From JAICLK01 sp963810525 (GTDB taxonomy: Bacteria > Patescibacteriota > Saccharimonadia > Saccharimonadales > UBA4665): a stretch of DNA of 64,000 nt. The notes under the pieces are model-generated. The model saw nothing but the letters and a program-made list of their open reading frames with translations. It searched no databases and had not been told where the DNA came from. Positions within the stretch are counted from its first letter, which is position 1; each line of letters starts with the position of its first letter. Positions 44,629-53,364 of the stretch are shown here, piece by piece. The stretch is taken from assembly GCA_963810525.1 (NCBI GenBank), contig CAWENB010000004.1:17833-81832 (forward strand), in the 5' to 3' direction. The position numbers and the translations under genes were made by a program.

Positions 44629-45311
44629 ACTTCTCTCCGTTTGCCTTCGATCACGCGACCGCCGAGTTCAACCGAAGTTTTGCCGAGTGGTTGGGTGTAT
44701 ATAACCGAACCTTTGCCGTGCCGGATCTCTAGGTGCCGGCCCATGTGTGCTGCTAGCAGCATTGAGCCTGAACCATTGGCTTCGGGCTCCGGGATATCCC
44801 AGTCTGACGCAAAAGTCCGGGCGCGGATACGACCCTTGCCTTCATTAAGCCATGCCCAAAGCATCGTGTGCTCCATGGCTGGAGCTTCGTTCGGCTTGAA
44901 CGCATCAACTTCATCAGGTCCGGCAAGCTGGCGGTGGCGCCACGGCGGCATCACGGCAATTTCGGCACGAACCCAAGTAGTCATGCCATCCTGCCGGGTC
45001 CCGATATCGCCCGCTCGTCCGCGCAGCCTCCCCACCTTTTTTGCCAGCAACTCCGTAATCAACCACGCCGCCCCCAACACTGCCGTTCCAGCAAAATCAA
45101 TCTCGCCTTGCGGATGCACGACGCTTATTTGGGCGCTGTCAACGTCATTGATAAACACTACCTCACCCATGTCAAGTTCACGCGCGATTTTCTGACGCCG
45201 GCCGTCATCAATGTTTCGTCCTTCATCGACTACTACGCCGACCGTATCGCCGAACTGCCCTGCGGTATTGGTGAACACATGAACTGTCTGAATCGCTACG
45301 TGATTATGCAT
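44625..45311 (-). CDS. PhzF-like isomerase/epimerase, short
   Basis: 228 residues, shorter than the usual 260-300. QTVHVFTNTAGQFGDTVGVVV, the catalytic-Glu-like RELDMGEVVFIND, the half-barrel repeat IDFAGTAVLGAAWLI (normally with GHAT) and EANGSGSMLLAAHMGRHLEIRHGKGS are visible. The family isomerises small metabolites. The segment between the two half-domains is reduced and the GHAT motif is altered, so activity is uncertain. Confidence 0.7.
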   Translation of the reverse strand: MHNHVAIQTVHVFTNTAGQFGDTVGVVVDEGRNIDDGRRQKIARELDMGEVVFINDVDSAQISVVHPQGEIDFAGTAVLGAAWLITELLAKKVGRLRGRAGDIGTRQDGMTTWVRAEIAVMPPWRHRQLAGPDEVDAFKPNEAPAMEHTMLWAWLNEGKGRIRARTFASDWDIPEPEANGSGSMLLAAHMGRHLEIRHGKGSVIYTQPLGKTSVELGGRVIEGKRREV

Positions 45312-45318
45312 GCATTAT

Positions 45319-45945
45319 TCAAACTACCTTCCTGTTCGCCTCGGCCACTATCAGCGCCTGGCCATCGTTCAATGGTATGGTGTCGAAGCCGTCCGCTTGA
45401 AGCTGCTTGTTGATCGCCGCACAGATGTTGCCGTACTCGGCATTGTCCATGTGCGGCACGACCGCCCAATCTATTAGATGCAGCCCGTCCCAGATAATTT
45501 CCGGTACGTCACCCGGATCGTCTGCGGTTTCGAGGTGCTTCAACGTCGGTCCGGCTACGATCGCGCCGGCACTGTCGCCGCCATATATTTTACCTTGCTT
45601 AACAAGTTTAGTAATAACTGTATCGGCACCGGTGTCATGTAACACCCACCGAAGGTAAAACGTATTGCCGCCCCCAGCCCAAATCACGTCTTTGGTCGAC
45701 AGTACTTGTTCGAGTTGCGCTGGATTGCCTGAAAACTCATGCAAGTCAATAAGTTCAAAGTTGACGCCGAACTTTTGTAGGCTTTCCCTGTTCTGGTATC
45801 TCCAGCGCCTATCATCCTCACTGTACGGATCGGACGCGTTTTCGATTAAGCCCATTGTAAATCCGCTCAGGTTTGCACCAGCAAGCTTAACAAGTTCAGT
45901 AACCTGAGCCTCGTTAATTGGCAGTGATGTCAGGAAAAGTTTCAT
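45319..45945 (-). CDS. Peptidase S51 (dipeptidase E-like)
   Basis: 208 residues from ATG 45945 behind AAAGGAG; the start overlaps the upstream stop (ATGA). KDVIWAGGGNTFYLRWVL, YGGDSAGAIVAGPT (nucleophile Ser) and LHLIDWAVVPHMDN (His) match the S51 family. Members cleave Asp-X dipeptides or cyanophycin. Cytoplasmic. Confidence 0.88.
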   Translation of the reverse strand: MKLFLTSLPINEAQVTELVKLAGANLSGFTMGLIENASDPYSEDDRRWRYQNRESLQKFGVNFELIDLHEFSGNPAQLEQVLSTKDVIWAGGGNTFYLRWVLHDTGADTVITKLVKQGKIYGGDSAGAIVAGPTLKHLETADDPGDVPEIIWDGLHLIDWAVVPHMDNAEYGNICAAINKQLQADGFDTIPLNDGQALIVAEANRKVV

Positions 45946-46424
45946 GTAATCTCCTTTACGCTTGGCTGAACGAGGTTTCTGTAATCGGTCGAACGCATGG
46001 CAATTGAAATATTTCGACCGGCATTGAAGATTATTTTTTCGTTCTCGAACAGCGACGGATCGCACACGACCATTAATCCGAAAAGATTGCCGAACGGCGG
46101 CACACCGCCCGGCTTGACGCCGCCGGTAATTTCGCCCACCTCTTCTTCGGTGGCAAATCGGATATCTTTGGACCCGAGTGCCAGCTTAACTTTGGCGCTG
46201 TCAAACTTACGGTCGCCCGGCATTACTAACATGACGAATCTTTTGCCCTCGACCGGAATCTTGGCCCGAATGATAATCGCCTTTGCTCCCTGAGCCAACG
46301 AATAACCTGGCCGGAGTTCCGCCGCCTGTTCGCTCGTCCGTACCGGTTCATGTTCGAAATTCTCGACCCAACAGTCGTGCTGATGTAACTCGTCGATAAT
46401 CTCTTGTGCAATCGGGTGTTCCAT
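45942..46424 (-). CDS. YbaK/ProX-like aminoacyl-tRNA deacylase domain protein
   Basis: 160 residues behind AAAGGA. RTSEQAAELRPGYSLAQGAKAIIIRA, FVMLVMPGDRKFD, LGSKDIRFATEEEVGEITGGVKPGGVPPFG are the YbaK-fold marks, including the conserved Lys and the GxxPPFG loop. Family members hydrolyse mischarged tRNA such as Ala- or Cys-tRNA(Pro). Confidence 0.88.
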   Translation of the reverse strand: MEHPIAQEIIDELHQHDCWVENFEHEPVRTSEQAAELRPGYSLAQGAKAIIIRAKIPVEGKRFVMLVMPGDRKFDSAKVKLALGSKDIRFATEEEVGEITGGVKPGGVPPFGNLFGLMVVCDPSLFENEKIIFNAGRNISIAMRSTDYRNLVQPSVKEIT

Positions 46425-46427
46425 TTG

Positions 46428-47153
46428 CTATAGATCCTTTAGCTTCATTACCCAGTTTGTAAGCAGCGTTACATATTCGGCCTGCAGCTTTTCGCTCGAA
46501 AGCGAGTGGGGTGCGCCTTTCATGACATCATAAGTAAGATTGTCTTGGCTTACCATAGCGTTAATATAGTTCACGACCGTTTGGTGCGGAATTTGCTCGT
46601 CTTCACCGGATTCTATTATCTGAACTGGCCCGCCAAAGGCATGAAGTGCCGCAAGCGCTTTGTTATGCGCGGTGTCGAGTTTCTTGCGGCGCCAGTCGCC
46701 ATACAGTCCGCGACGCACTGCAGCCCCTGTCGGTTCGGTTTGATCCATCGTCTCATCGGGGTAATTGGCCGGTACCCGTAATGACATGCAATACACATCA
46801 CGCAACTCAGCAAGCCGAATACCCAGATAACTGCCGAAGCTGCTGCCGACTACGCCAATTTTTGCCGCCCCACCAACATGCTGCCTCAAAAAATCATAAG
46901 CGATAACCGCATCGCCCAGGAAATCCTCTTTTACAATCTTAGCCGGGTCACCTTCGCTTTCCCCGTTGCCCCGCATGCTATACGTTAGACAGGCAAAACC
47001 CAAGCTTTCCAGAACTTTCGCAGCATCAATATACTGATGCCCCATCCAGCCATGCAGAAACAAGAATGCCAGCTGCTTCGATTGCCCTTGAGTCGGTAAA
47101 AACAAATTGCCACTGATTTTTTCGCCCTGCACAGTAAAAGCTATAGGCTTCAT
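46428..47153 (-). CDS. Alpha/beta hydrolase
   Basis: 241 residues. LAFLFLHGWMGHQY (oxyanion region), SMRGNGESEGD, IGVVGSSFGSYLGIRL (nucleophile Ser), IIESGEDEQIPHQ (acid) and APHSLSSEK (His) form a complete triad pattern. Resembles dienelactone hydrolase/acyl-peptidase-like esterases. Begins directly after the stop of the flavin reductase-like gene (TAGATG), so it is probably coupled. Confidence 0.82.
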   Translation of the reverse strand: MKPIAFTVQGEKISGNLFLPTQGQSKQLAFLFLHGWMGHQYIDAAKVLESLGFACLTYSMRGNGESEGDPAKIVKEDFLGDAVIAYDFLRQHVGGAAKIGVVGSSFGSYLGIRLAELRDVYCMSLRVPANYPDETMDQTEPTGAAVRRGLYGDWRRKKLDTAHNKALAALHAFGGPVQIIESGEDEQIPHQTVVNYINAMVSQDNLTYDVMKGAPHSLSSEKLQAEYVTLLTNWVMKLKDL

Positions 47154-47732
47154 CTAAAATCCCGGATCGTTAAAGTATTCAATACTGAAGATATCTGAAG
47201 CTTCAGCAAAATTGTTTCGCTCCCATTGCATAAACGGCTTCGGATTGCCATTCGGCGATATCTGCTCGTCGTAATATGCCGGATTAACCATTGCTTTGGA
47301 GTACGTGGCAATAATCATAAGGTGATCATTGCCAATATCTTTCGGCCGATCGATAATTTCGCACTCCAACCAGCCCAAAGCATCTTTCACTACCGGACCG
47401 TATTCCGAGAAAGTCAGATCGAGTTCGTTATAAAATTCCTCAATTTTTTCTTTACCGGATTCATAGCCCGAATACTTCTGCCCTAACTTCCATACGAGCT
47501 CTAGCTGCTCGCGATGCGGCACCGAAACCGTGAAGCCTTTGGCGGTTTTGAGGTTTTCCGCAGTAATCCAGGGTTTGTACACGGCGATAATCACCATGCC
47601 TGGGTCAACGCTTATAGAGGTAATGTTGTTTATCGGAATGATATTCTTCCTGCCGTCCTTTGATACCGTCCCAATGGTCACCACCAAACGCGGTGCCAAT
47701 ATACGGTGTAGCTTTTGGGTAACCTCTATCAT
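47154..47732 (-). CDS. Flavin reductase-like FMN-binding protein
   Basis: 192 residues with AAGGAG upstream. VVTIGTVSKDGRKNIIPINNITSISVDPGMVIIAV and TAENLKTAKGFTVSVP match the flavin reductase-like (split-barrel) family. It probably binds FMN and reduces it with NAD(P)H; no partner oxygenase is nearby. Confidence 0.82.
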   Translation of the reverse strand: MIEVTQKLHRILAPRLVVTIGTVSKDGRKNIIPINNITSISVDPGMVIIAVYKPWITAENLKTAKGFTVSVPHREQLELVWKLGQKYSGYESGKEKIEEFYNELDLTFSEYGPVVKDALGWLECEIIDRPKDIGNDHLMIIATYSKAMVNPAYYDEQISPNGNPKPFMQWERNNFAEASDIFSIEYFNDPGF

Positions 47733-47756
47733 TTCTGAATCTCCTTGGCAAAGAAC

Positions 47757-48233
47757 TTAAATTTTCACTTCTACGCGAAAATCTTCACCCTTTGCTTTAT
47801 CTAAAGTATATATGTGTCCGGGCTTGATTTTGTAAATATGGTGAGCTGACGGATCAACATCTGATTTCGAAAATTCTTCGACTGTAAGGCTGCGGTTCGC
47901 TCGATCTGCGGGATCGGAATAGCGCTTGGCGTAAATCGCATCGATGCCAGCCTGAATGACTTTGCCAGTTAAGCGCTCACATGTTCCACTGATTTGCACG
48001 CCGTTTGCATGACCGGAAATAGCATGCGAATCAAAGATGGTTAGAGCAACCTTTCGATTCTTTAATACATTTTGCACGTGCATTGACTGGCAGCTGAACA
48101 CGAAGTAGAAGTTGTAGTCACTATCGACACCAAAAAATAACGCGCACGCCCACGGTGTATTGTCGCTACTAGTTGCGAGGGTCATATATGTACTCTCTTT
48201 TATTATCTGCAGCGCGTTTTCTTCGATAGTCAT
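47757..48233 (-). CDS. Pyridoxamine 5'-phosphate oxidase-like FMN-binding split-barrel protein
   Basis: 158 residues. STYMTLATSSDNTPWACALFFGVDSDYNFYFVFS, then SMHVQNVLKNRKVALTIFD and the C-terminal IYKIKPGHIYTLD are typical of PNPOx-like proteins. AAGGAG lies inside the end of the YciI-like gene and the ATG overlaps its TGA. A general FMN/F420/heme-binding reductase is likely; a second member is at 52817. Confidence 0.82.
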   Translation of the reverse strand: MTIEENALQIIKESTYMTLATSSDNTPWACALFFGVDSDYNFYFVFSCQSMHVQNVLKNRKVALTIFDSHAISGHANGVQISGTCERLTGKVIQAGIDAIYAKRYSDPADRANRSLTVEEFSKSDVDPSAHHIYKIKPGHIYTLDKAKGEDFRVEVKI

Positions 48234-48490
48234 ACAAACTCCTTGTCTCCCGCTGTCTTAAACGACGCGACAATCTTAGGCTCAATCAAGCTATCGAGCA
48301 ATGATGGAGAGTCCATCAGATACTTCGAGCCGATCATTTGATTATTATCGTCCCGCAGCGCGGCGCCGTACCACAATTTCCCGGCCTCGGATAATTTATC
48401 GCCCATGGCGATATGATCAGGCGTCGCGCTCATTCGACGCTCCATGGCCTGTTCGTCCAGTCCGTCCCGCCCGATTATCAGAAATTGCAT
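48230..48490 (-). CDS. YciI-like protein with an altered C-terminus
   Basis: 86 residues behind TAGGGA. MQFLIIGRDGLDEQAMERRM, HIAMGDKLSEAGKLWYGAALRDDNNQMIGSKYLMD follows the YCII fold (ferredoxin-like, His/Asp pair). The family's ending (EPYV-x-x-x-VW) is replaced by SLIEPKIVASFKTAGDKEFV, about ten residues short. First gene of the minus-strand run. Confidence 0.72.
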   Translation of the reverse strand: MQFLIIGRDGLDEQAMERRMSATPDHIAMGDKLSEAGKLWYGAALRDDNNQMIGSKYLMDSPSLLDSLIEPKIVASFKTAGDKEFV

Positions 48491-48650
48491 ACATCCCTAA
48501 CTTACAATAAACTCGTGATTTCGAGCAAGCCATACGGGTAAAGATGAAAACAGACAGCGCCCAGCGTGGAGGCACAGTGCAAGGCAAAGCCCGCACATGA
48601 TCGCCACGCCAAGCGCCATCTGATTCCACCTTCCGGCGGCGGCGAGGCGG

Positions 48651-49031
48651 CTAAGCCACAGTCACCCGCCGGGCCCACCGAACTCTTGCGGCTGTGCTCG
48701 CTGCAATTGCTCGACGCAACCGTGCGGCCTTTGCTGGCAGCTCGGAATCGAACGCCATCGCCTCATCCAGGTGGACGACGAGCCAGTGCGATGTCAAGTA
48801 CGGCAGGACGTAGGTTGTCTTGCCGATGACGACAATGAATGTTGCATTGAAGCCCCCCAGACTACACCCCGAGCACCGTAGGAATGTTGGTTCTTCGTGT
48901 ATGTCGACGTGCGTCGTCCATTGCCTGTACCGCGATAGGCCTAGCCTGATCGGGTGGTCGGGCGGGGTGTGGTTACTTCCGGGCCGCGTGGGATTGAAAC
49001 CCACTAGGATTTGTACGACATCCGCGTGCAT
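48651..49031 (-). CDS. Hypothetical protein of unusual composition
   Basis: 126 residues from ATG 49031 behind GAAGGG. Rich in Arg/His/Pro, with a single CSGC pair (FLRCSGCSLGGFNATFIVVIG) that could hold a metal, and an Arg/Ala-rich C-terminus. Base composition looks more GC-rich than the neighbours. It is isolated between two operons with a large palindrome upstream. Not recognised; possibly acquired. Confidence 0.45.
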   Translation of the reverse strand: MHADVVQILVGFNPTRPGSNHTPPDHPIRLGLSRYRQWTTHVDIHEEPTFLRCSGCSLGGFNATFIVVIGKTTYVLPYLTSHWLVVHLDEAMAFDSELPAKAARLRRAIAASTAARVRWARRVTVA

Positions 49032-49088
49032 TCTTTTTTTCCCTTCGGTTGGCGTGGTTGGCACTTTGCCAGTTTGCGGTCGGCCTCT

Positions 49089-49140
49089 TAAAAGCGAGGA
49101 GTGAGCTTACGGCTAAGCATAATCTCGCTCCTCGCTTTTA
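49089..49140. terminator. Large palindrome, likely bidirectional terminator
   Basis: TAAAAGCGAGGAG and CTCCTCGCTTTTA form 13-bp perfect arms; the loop contains a second small hairpin (GCTTA/TAAGC). A and T tracts lie in the arms. On the minus strand it would end the ALDH-distal transcript before the 48651 gene. Confidence 0.5.
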
Positions 49141-49272
49141 TGTTAAGGCTGTCTGTTTTCAAGGTGCTTGGAAGCAACTCAGTTGCCTCAACAAAGCAAT
49201 ACGAATAATACCATATTATCGCATTCAATCAACCGCAGTTACGCCGCTGCCGTTCATCAGTTGAAAATTATG

Positions 49273-50646
49273 CTATTTTTCCTCGCTGATAACTTTAATC
49301 TGCGTAACTTCATAGAAACCTTCGAGTCCGAGCGTCCGGCTGTTGCCCGACGCCTTGTAGCCGCCAAACGGGGTGTCGGCACTGAAATATAGAGCATTAT
49401 TGTGCGCGACCAGCCCGCTCTGAATTTGCCTAGCTACCCGGAAATAGCGGGCTTTGTCCTGGGTAAACACGTATGATCCGAGCCCGTAGACTGTATCATT
49501 TGCCAGCTTGATAGCCTCTTTTTCGGTCTTGAATGTCACAACCGGTAGGACCGGCCCAAAAACTTCTTCTTTCCAAACCCGCATATCAAACGAAATGCCA
49601 GTCAGAACCGTCGGTTCGTAGTAAGCGCCCTGCAAAACTACCGGCTCTCTGCCGCCGAACACAACCTTCGCGCCCCTGTCAAGCGCGTCCCGTACTTGTT
49701 CCTTCAATAAATCGAGCTGACGCTGGGCAACAAGCGGGCCGAGGTCGGTCTGTTCGTCCAACGCGTCGCCGACTTTTTTGGTTGCATCCACCTTCTTGAG
49801 GGCTTCGAGCACATCATCCAGCTTATTTTCATGCACAATCAGCCGCTTGAGGCCGTCGCAGAACTGGCCGGTGTTCTCAAACCGTGCCATGTAAAGCGTT
49901 TCGATGATTGCCGGCACATCGGCGTCTTCGAACACAATACCGGGAGCTGAACCGCCCATTTCGGTCAAGACTCGTATTGCGTGCTTAGCTGCCAGTTCGG
50001 TAATCCGTTGTCCGGTGCGTGTGCTGCCGGTAAAGAGAATCGCGTCGACGGGTTGCTGCACCAGCAGTTCGCCGACCGCGCCGTCGCCTAGGAGTATCGT
50101 CAACACGCCTTTGGGCAATTTCGATTCGCGCACAATCTTATCAATAAGCTGTGAAAACACGATTATTTCTTCAGACTGCTTGAACAGAACTGTGTTGCCG
50201 GCGAGCAGTGCTTGTCCGGCCTGCCAGGGTAGATTGAAAAACGGGAAATTCCATGGCGTAATGCATGCTACAACCCCGAGTGGCTCCCGGGTTTGGTGGT
50301 GCCGTTCGATTTCGTTTTCAAACACAATTTTCGGAGCTAGAGCTGTCACTGCCATGCCCATCCAGGCATGGAAGTAATCAAAACAGTCCTGGACCTGTGC
50401 TCGAGCCTGCAAGATCGGTTTACCCATTTCCTTTGCCATGAGCTCGGCAATTTCAGCCGCGTGGGGTTTGCAAGCTTCTATAAACGACTCGACCGCCTGA
50501 TTTCGTTCTGCTTGACTCAGCTCGGCCCAGGCCGGCTGCGCTGCCCGCGCTTCGCTAACCGCCTGTTGAACATCCCGCTTGGAAGCCGCTTCGACCTCGC
50601 CGATCACTTCATAATTGCGTGAAGGATTGGTGGATATGATCTTCAT
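49273..50646 (-). CDS. NAD(P)-dependent aldehyde dehydrogenase (succinate-semialdehyde type)
   Basis: 457 residues behind GGAGG. CITPWNFPFFNLPW (Asn), VLTEMGGSAPGIVFEDAD (general-base Glu near 228), ENTGQFCDGLKRLIV (nucleophile Cys near 262), EVFGPVLPV and PFGGYKASG are complete. The short N-terminus and wording are those of the SSADH-like (GabD-type) branch. Oxidises an aldehyde to an acid. Followed three bases after its start side by an SDR in one operon. Confidence 0.9.
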   Translation of the reverse strand: MKIISTNPSRNYEVIGEVEAASKRDVQQAVSEARAAQPAWAELSQAERNQAVESFIEACKPHAAEIAELMAKEMGKPILQARAQVQDCFDYFHAWMGMAVTALAPKIVFENEIERHHQTREPLGVVACITPWNFPFFNLPWQAGQALLAGNTVLFKQSEEIIVFSQLIDKIVRESKLPKGVLTILLGDGAVGELLVQQPVDAILFTGSTRTGQRITELAAKHAIRVLTEMGGSAPGIVFEDADVPAIIETLYMARFENTGQFCDGLKRLIVHENKLDDVLEALKKVDATKKVGDALDEQTDLGPLVAQRQLDLLKEQVRDALDRGAKVVFGGREPVVLQGAYYEPTVLTGISFDMRVWKEEVFGPVLPVVTFKTEKEAIKLANDTVYGLGSYVFTQDKARYFRVARQIQSGLVAHNNALYFSADTPFGGYKASGNSRTLGLEGFYEVTQIKVISEEK

Positions 50647-50649
50647 GAC

Positions 50650-51303
50650 TTACACCTCCCTCTTTCTCGGATACATGGTTACGTCTCGCAGGTAGTACGT
50701 CATGTCGGATTCGGCGAGATTGCGGATGAATTCAGCCAAATGGTTGGGGTCGATGGCGTTCGGGTTGGGGCCAGATGAAGCGATATCACTCGGGTAGAGG
50801 TTAGTGATCTGGTACTGCTCAGGCTTGAACTCATGCTGCAATGCCTGAAAGAAATGCATTTCGGCCGCCTTGGCCGCGCCATACGCCGAGTTATTTTTAT
50901 GTGCCGCGAGCGCACTCGATGAAATCATATTAATTACTCTGGCTTTTGAGTAAACCAGCGCCAGACCGCGCGTCATGTACACGGCCGTGAAGTAAATGCT
51001 GCGCATCTGCTGATCGTAATCTTCCGCCTTTGTATCCTTTAGGCTTCCGCTCACATAACCGCCGGCATTGTTCACCAAACAAACCTCCGTGTCCGGATAT
51101 TCACTGAAAACCTCTTGCCAAAAAGCTTCACATGCGGCAGCATCACCGGCATCAAACTGCTGATACTTAACATTTGCGGGAAAACTGGCAGGCTGCCCGG
51201 ACCGACCCGTACCGACTACCTGCCATCTATTCGCCGCAAATTCTCCAGCCAAAACTAGTCCCAAACCCCGACTTGTTCCTGTAATTACTGCGAGTTTTCC
51301 CAT
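50650..51303 (-). CDS. Short-chain dehydrogenase/reductase
   Basis: 217 residues. VITGTSRGLGLVLAGEF (nucleotide loop), VCLVNNAGGYVSG, MISSSALAAHKNNSAYGAAKAAEM (Ser, Tyr-x-x-x-Lys) and NLYPSDIASSG. All catalytic residues are present. Substrate unknown. The stop is three bases before the ALDH ATG. Confidence 0.88.
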   Translation of the reverse strand: MGKLAVITGTSRGLGLVLAGEFAANRWQVVGTGRSGQPASFPANVKYQQFDAGDAAACEAFWQEVFSEYPDTEVCLVNNAGGYVSGSLKDTKAEDYDQQMRSIYFTAVYMTRGLALVYSKARVINMISSSALAAHKNNSAYGAAKAAEMHFFQALQHEFKPEQYQITNLYPSDIASSGPNPNAIDPNHLAEFIRNLAESDMTYYLRDVTMYPRKREV

Positions 51304-51306
51304 TTC

Positions 51307-51435
51307 TTAGCCTTTCTCGGCAATTACGCTTATTTCTACACTGGCGCCGAGCGGCAACGTCTTCACACACACCGCTTCACGAACCGGATACGGATCCTTG
51401 AAATCGGTATTACTCGTCTCTGCCTGCCGCTTCAT
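51307..51435 (-). pseudogene. RidA (YjgF/UK114) C-terminal remnant
   Basis: 42 codons from ATG (behind AAAGGAG) to TAA. The segment DPYPVREAVCVKTLPLGASVEISVIAEKG is the C-terminal end of RidA enamine deaminases, including the conserved PxR-x-A-V and LPLGA-x-VEI. The N-terminal two thirds are missing, yet a start codon and ribosome site remain in frame, which suggests an internal deletion. Confidence 0.65.
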
Positions 51436-51459
51436 GCTCGTCGTCTCCTTTTACTTTGG

Positions 51460-51987
51460 TTATCTTCTTATACTAGCAATTATTTCATCTACGACAGCAT
51501 CGATTGGCTGTGTACTATCCACGATCACCGTGCCAAACTCCTGATACATTTGCTGCGCCGTCTGCTGGCGCTTAACGATTGCCGCTAGTTCGCTCGGGCT
51601 TTTGCCGACATCGTTATTGGTTCTGGTTGCCAGGCGATGCCGTAAGGTTGCCTCGTCAATGATGAGCGCGATAACTTCGTCGAACAGATCCCATAACTCG
51701 GTCGTATCATTGGCGGTTGTCGCGCAGACAAATATTAAATCGCCGCCTGCGGAAGCTTTTAGTTTCTCGATAGTTACCCGCGCAATTTTCCAAGTGTGTT
51801 CCGCCGACCATTCGGGCGTACGCTTATCAATCGGCATCCAATCTATCCGTTTGCCGGTTGTATTGTTATAAAATGCTGCGACCTTGTCTTCCACTCCGCC
51901 AAGTGCCGTTTGACCGCGCCGCAAAAACGCTTCCCTGACAGTCAATTTACCCGAACCCGGCACACCGGTTATATAGACGAGCGGCAT
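51460..51987 (-). CDS. P-loop nucleotide kinase-like protein
   Basis: 175 residues from MPLVYIT at 51987; six bases separate it from the previous stop. ITGVPGSGKLTVREAF is an adenylate-kinase-style Walker A, LIFVCATTANDTTELWDLFDEVIAL precedes the acidic region, and RHRLATRTNNDVGKS resembles a lid. Cytoplasmic, substrate unknown. Confidence 0.75.
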   Translation of the reverse strand: MPLVYITGVPGSGKLTVREAFLRRGQTALGGVEDKVAAFYNNTTGKRIDWMPIDKRTPEWSAEHTWKIARVTIEKLKASAGGDLIFVCATTANDTTELWDLFDEVIALIIDEATLRHRLATRTNNDVGKSPSELAAIVKRQQTAQQMYQEFGTVIVDSTQPIDAVVDEIIASIRR

Positions 51988-51993
51988 AAGCAC

Positions 51994-52377
51994 TTACTCT
52001 TCGAGCAGCTTCTTAATCGGATCAAAATAGTAATCACGCCAGCCCGCCGCCCAGTCCTCATCATCGTCGTCGGGGATGTCGGTGTGTACGAGACGAACAA
52101 TTGTCCGTTCATCCCCTTCCGTTAGTGAAAATGATACCCCATATCGCCGCTCAGAATTATCGTGGCCGTACCAGTCCTGCTCGATCAGTTTTTCGGGTTC
52201 GATTTTAGTAAACGTACCGTGAATATCGCCGCCCCAATAGCTGAATCCCCCGCCCTCTGTCGCATCGACCTTAGCCGGACCAGCGCCCCATTTTTCGGCC
52301 GTATTGGCATCGGTCAGGGCCAGCCAGACTTTGGTGAGCGATGCCTTAATTTCGTATGTTTGCTCAATGGTTTTCAT
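51994..52377 (-). CDS. SRPBCC/AHSA1-domain protein
   Basis: 127 residues behind GAAAGGA. YEIKASLTKVWLALTDANTAEKWGAGPAKVDATEGGGFSYWGGDIHGTF and AAGWRDYYFDPIKKLLEE follow the AHSA1 (Aha1-like START-fold) pattern. Binds a small hydrophobic ligand or chaperone partner; function unassigned. Confidence 0.85.
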   Translation of the reverse strand: MKTIEQTYEIKASLTKVWLALTDANTAEKWGAGPAKVDATEGGGFSYWGGDIHGTFTKIEPEKLIEQDWYGHDNSERRYGVSFSLTEGDERTIVRLVHTDIPDDDDEDWAAGWRDYYFDPIKKLLEE

Positions 52378-52396
52378 AAGGATGGTCCTTTCTTAT

Positions 52397-52798
52397 TCAG
52401 TACCGATCGTCGCAGATAAATTCGACCCACATGCCATCTGGATCTTTGATAAAGAAAAACCTAGCCGATCCTTTGGATAGGATCTTGGTTTCATCATCTG
52501 CCAGCCCCTTGGACCTCAAATCGGCCAACGCCGCCTCAATATCGTCAACAGAGAGTCCAAAATGCTTAATTCCAATATCGCTCAGATTATTGCCGAGATC
52601 AGTATTCAATGCTGGCTTAGTCCGATTTTGATAATATGCGAATATTTCTAGCACATAATCGTCCAGCTTTAACTTGATGCCGGTTTTGTCGGGGTCATCA
52701 TAGCGATGCGCCTGTCTAAACCCTAATGTCTCATAGAACTGCAGCGACGCATCTAGGTCACGTACCGAAATTGCCGTATGATGCGGTCGATAACTCAT
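52397..52798 (-). CDS. VOC-family (glyoxalase/dioxygenase fold) protein
   Basis: 133 residues from MSYRPHHTAIS at 52798; a start at 52813 is also possible. Two beta-alpha-beta-beta-beta units with metal-ligand positions: HHTAISVRDLDASLQFYETLGF, IKHFGLSVDD, FFFIKDPDGMWVEFICD. The closest in-window relative is at 54990. Metalloenzyme of unknown substrate. Confidence 0.85.
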   Translation of the reverse strand: MSYRPHHTAISVRDLDASLQFYETLGFRQAHRYDDPDKTGIKLKLDDYVLEIFAYYQNRTKPALNTDLGNNLSDIGIKHFGLSVDDIEAALADLRSKGLADDETKILSKGSARFFFIKDPDGMWVEFICDDRY

Positions 52799-52816
52799 GC
52801 TCCGAAATCTCATGTA

Positions 52817-53281
52817 CTACTTCGAGCCGCCGTTCCACTTGAGTTCGTACTTTTGGCTTGGATTGGAAGTATAGCTGTCGAAGAGGTAATAGTTTGCTAC
52901 CGTTATCATGTAGAATTGATGGCCGTCAGGACGCTGAGACTCCGCTAAGATTTCTTTGTTCAGGCCGAGCCTGAGCTGCAAGTATTTAAATGCTTCTTGA
53001 TTCTCCTCGTCTGTCGTCAGCAGCTTTGCCGTGCCTTCAAAATAAACCGCCCGAACCGGCTGGCCGAGAAAGTGCTGGGTGACGATGTTACCGGCGACAT
53101 TCGGGTTCGCCGCAATTTCCTGACTGTGCCGCCGTGAAGTGAGTGAGCGAAAGTATAGATTCAGATTTTCGTCAAACGCGAAGTGCACCTCACATACCCA
53201 CGGCTCATTATCCGTACACGTCGCCAATGACATATGCACCACCTGCGGCAAATACTGTCGAATCGTTTTTTCTACGTCCAT
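52817..53281 (-). CDS. PNPOx-like FMN/F420-binding split-barrel protein
   Basis: 154 residues with AAGGAGGGG upstream. VVHMSLATCTDNEPWVCEVHFAFDENLNLYFRSL and RHSQEIAANPNVAGNIV, with GQPVRAVYFEGTAKLL, are typical. Second member of this family in the window (first at 47757). Confidence 0.82.
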   Translation of the reverse strand: MDVEKTIRQYLPQVVHMSLATCTDNEPWVCEVHFAFDENLNLYFRSLTSRRHSQEIAANPNVAGNIVTQHFLGQPVRAVYFEGTAKLLTTDEENQEAFKYLQLRLGLNKEILAESQRPDGHQFYMITVANYYLFDSYTSNPSQKYELKWNGGSK

Positions 53282-53364
53282 CGGACCCCTCCTTCGCCAA
53301 TTTACTTAATTCTCAATGTTATCAGCATAATACAAAAGCTGCGTACTGGATATGCATGAGCGCA

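Noticed and set aside
48566..48829. Plus-strand frame over the 48651-49031 region
   Set aside because: The minus-strand frame has a ribosome site and better composition.
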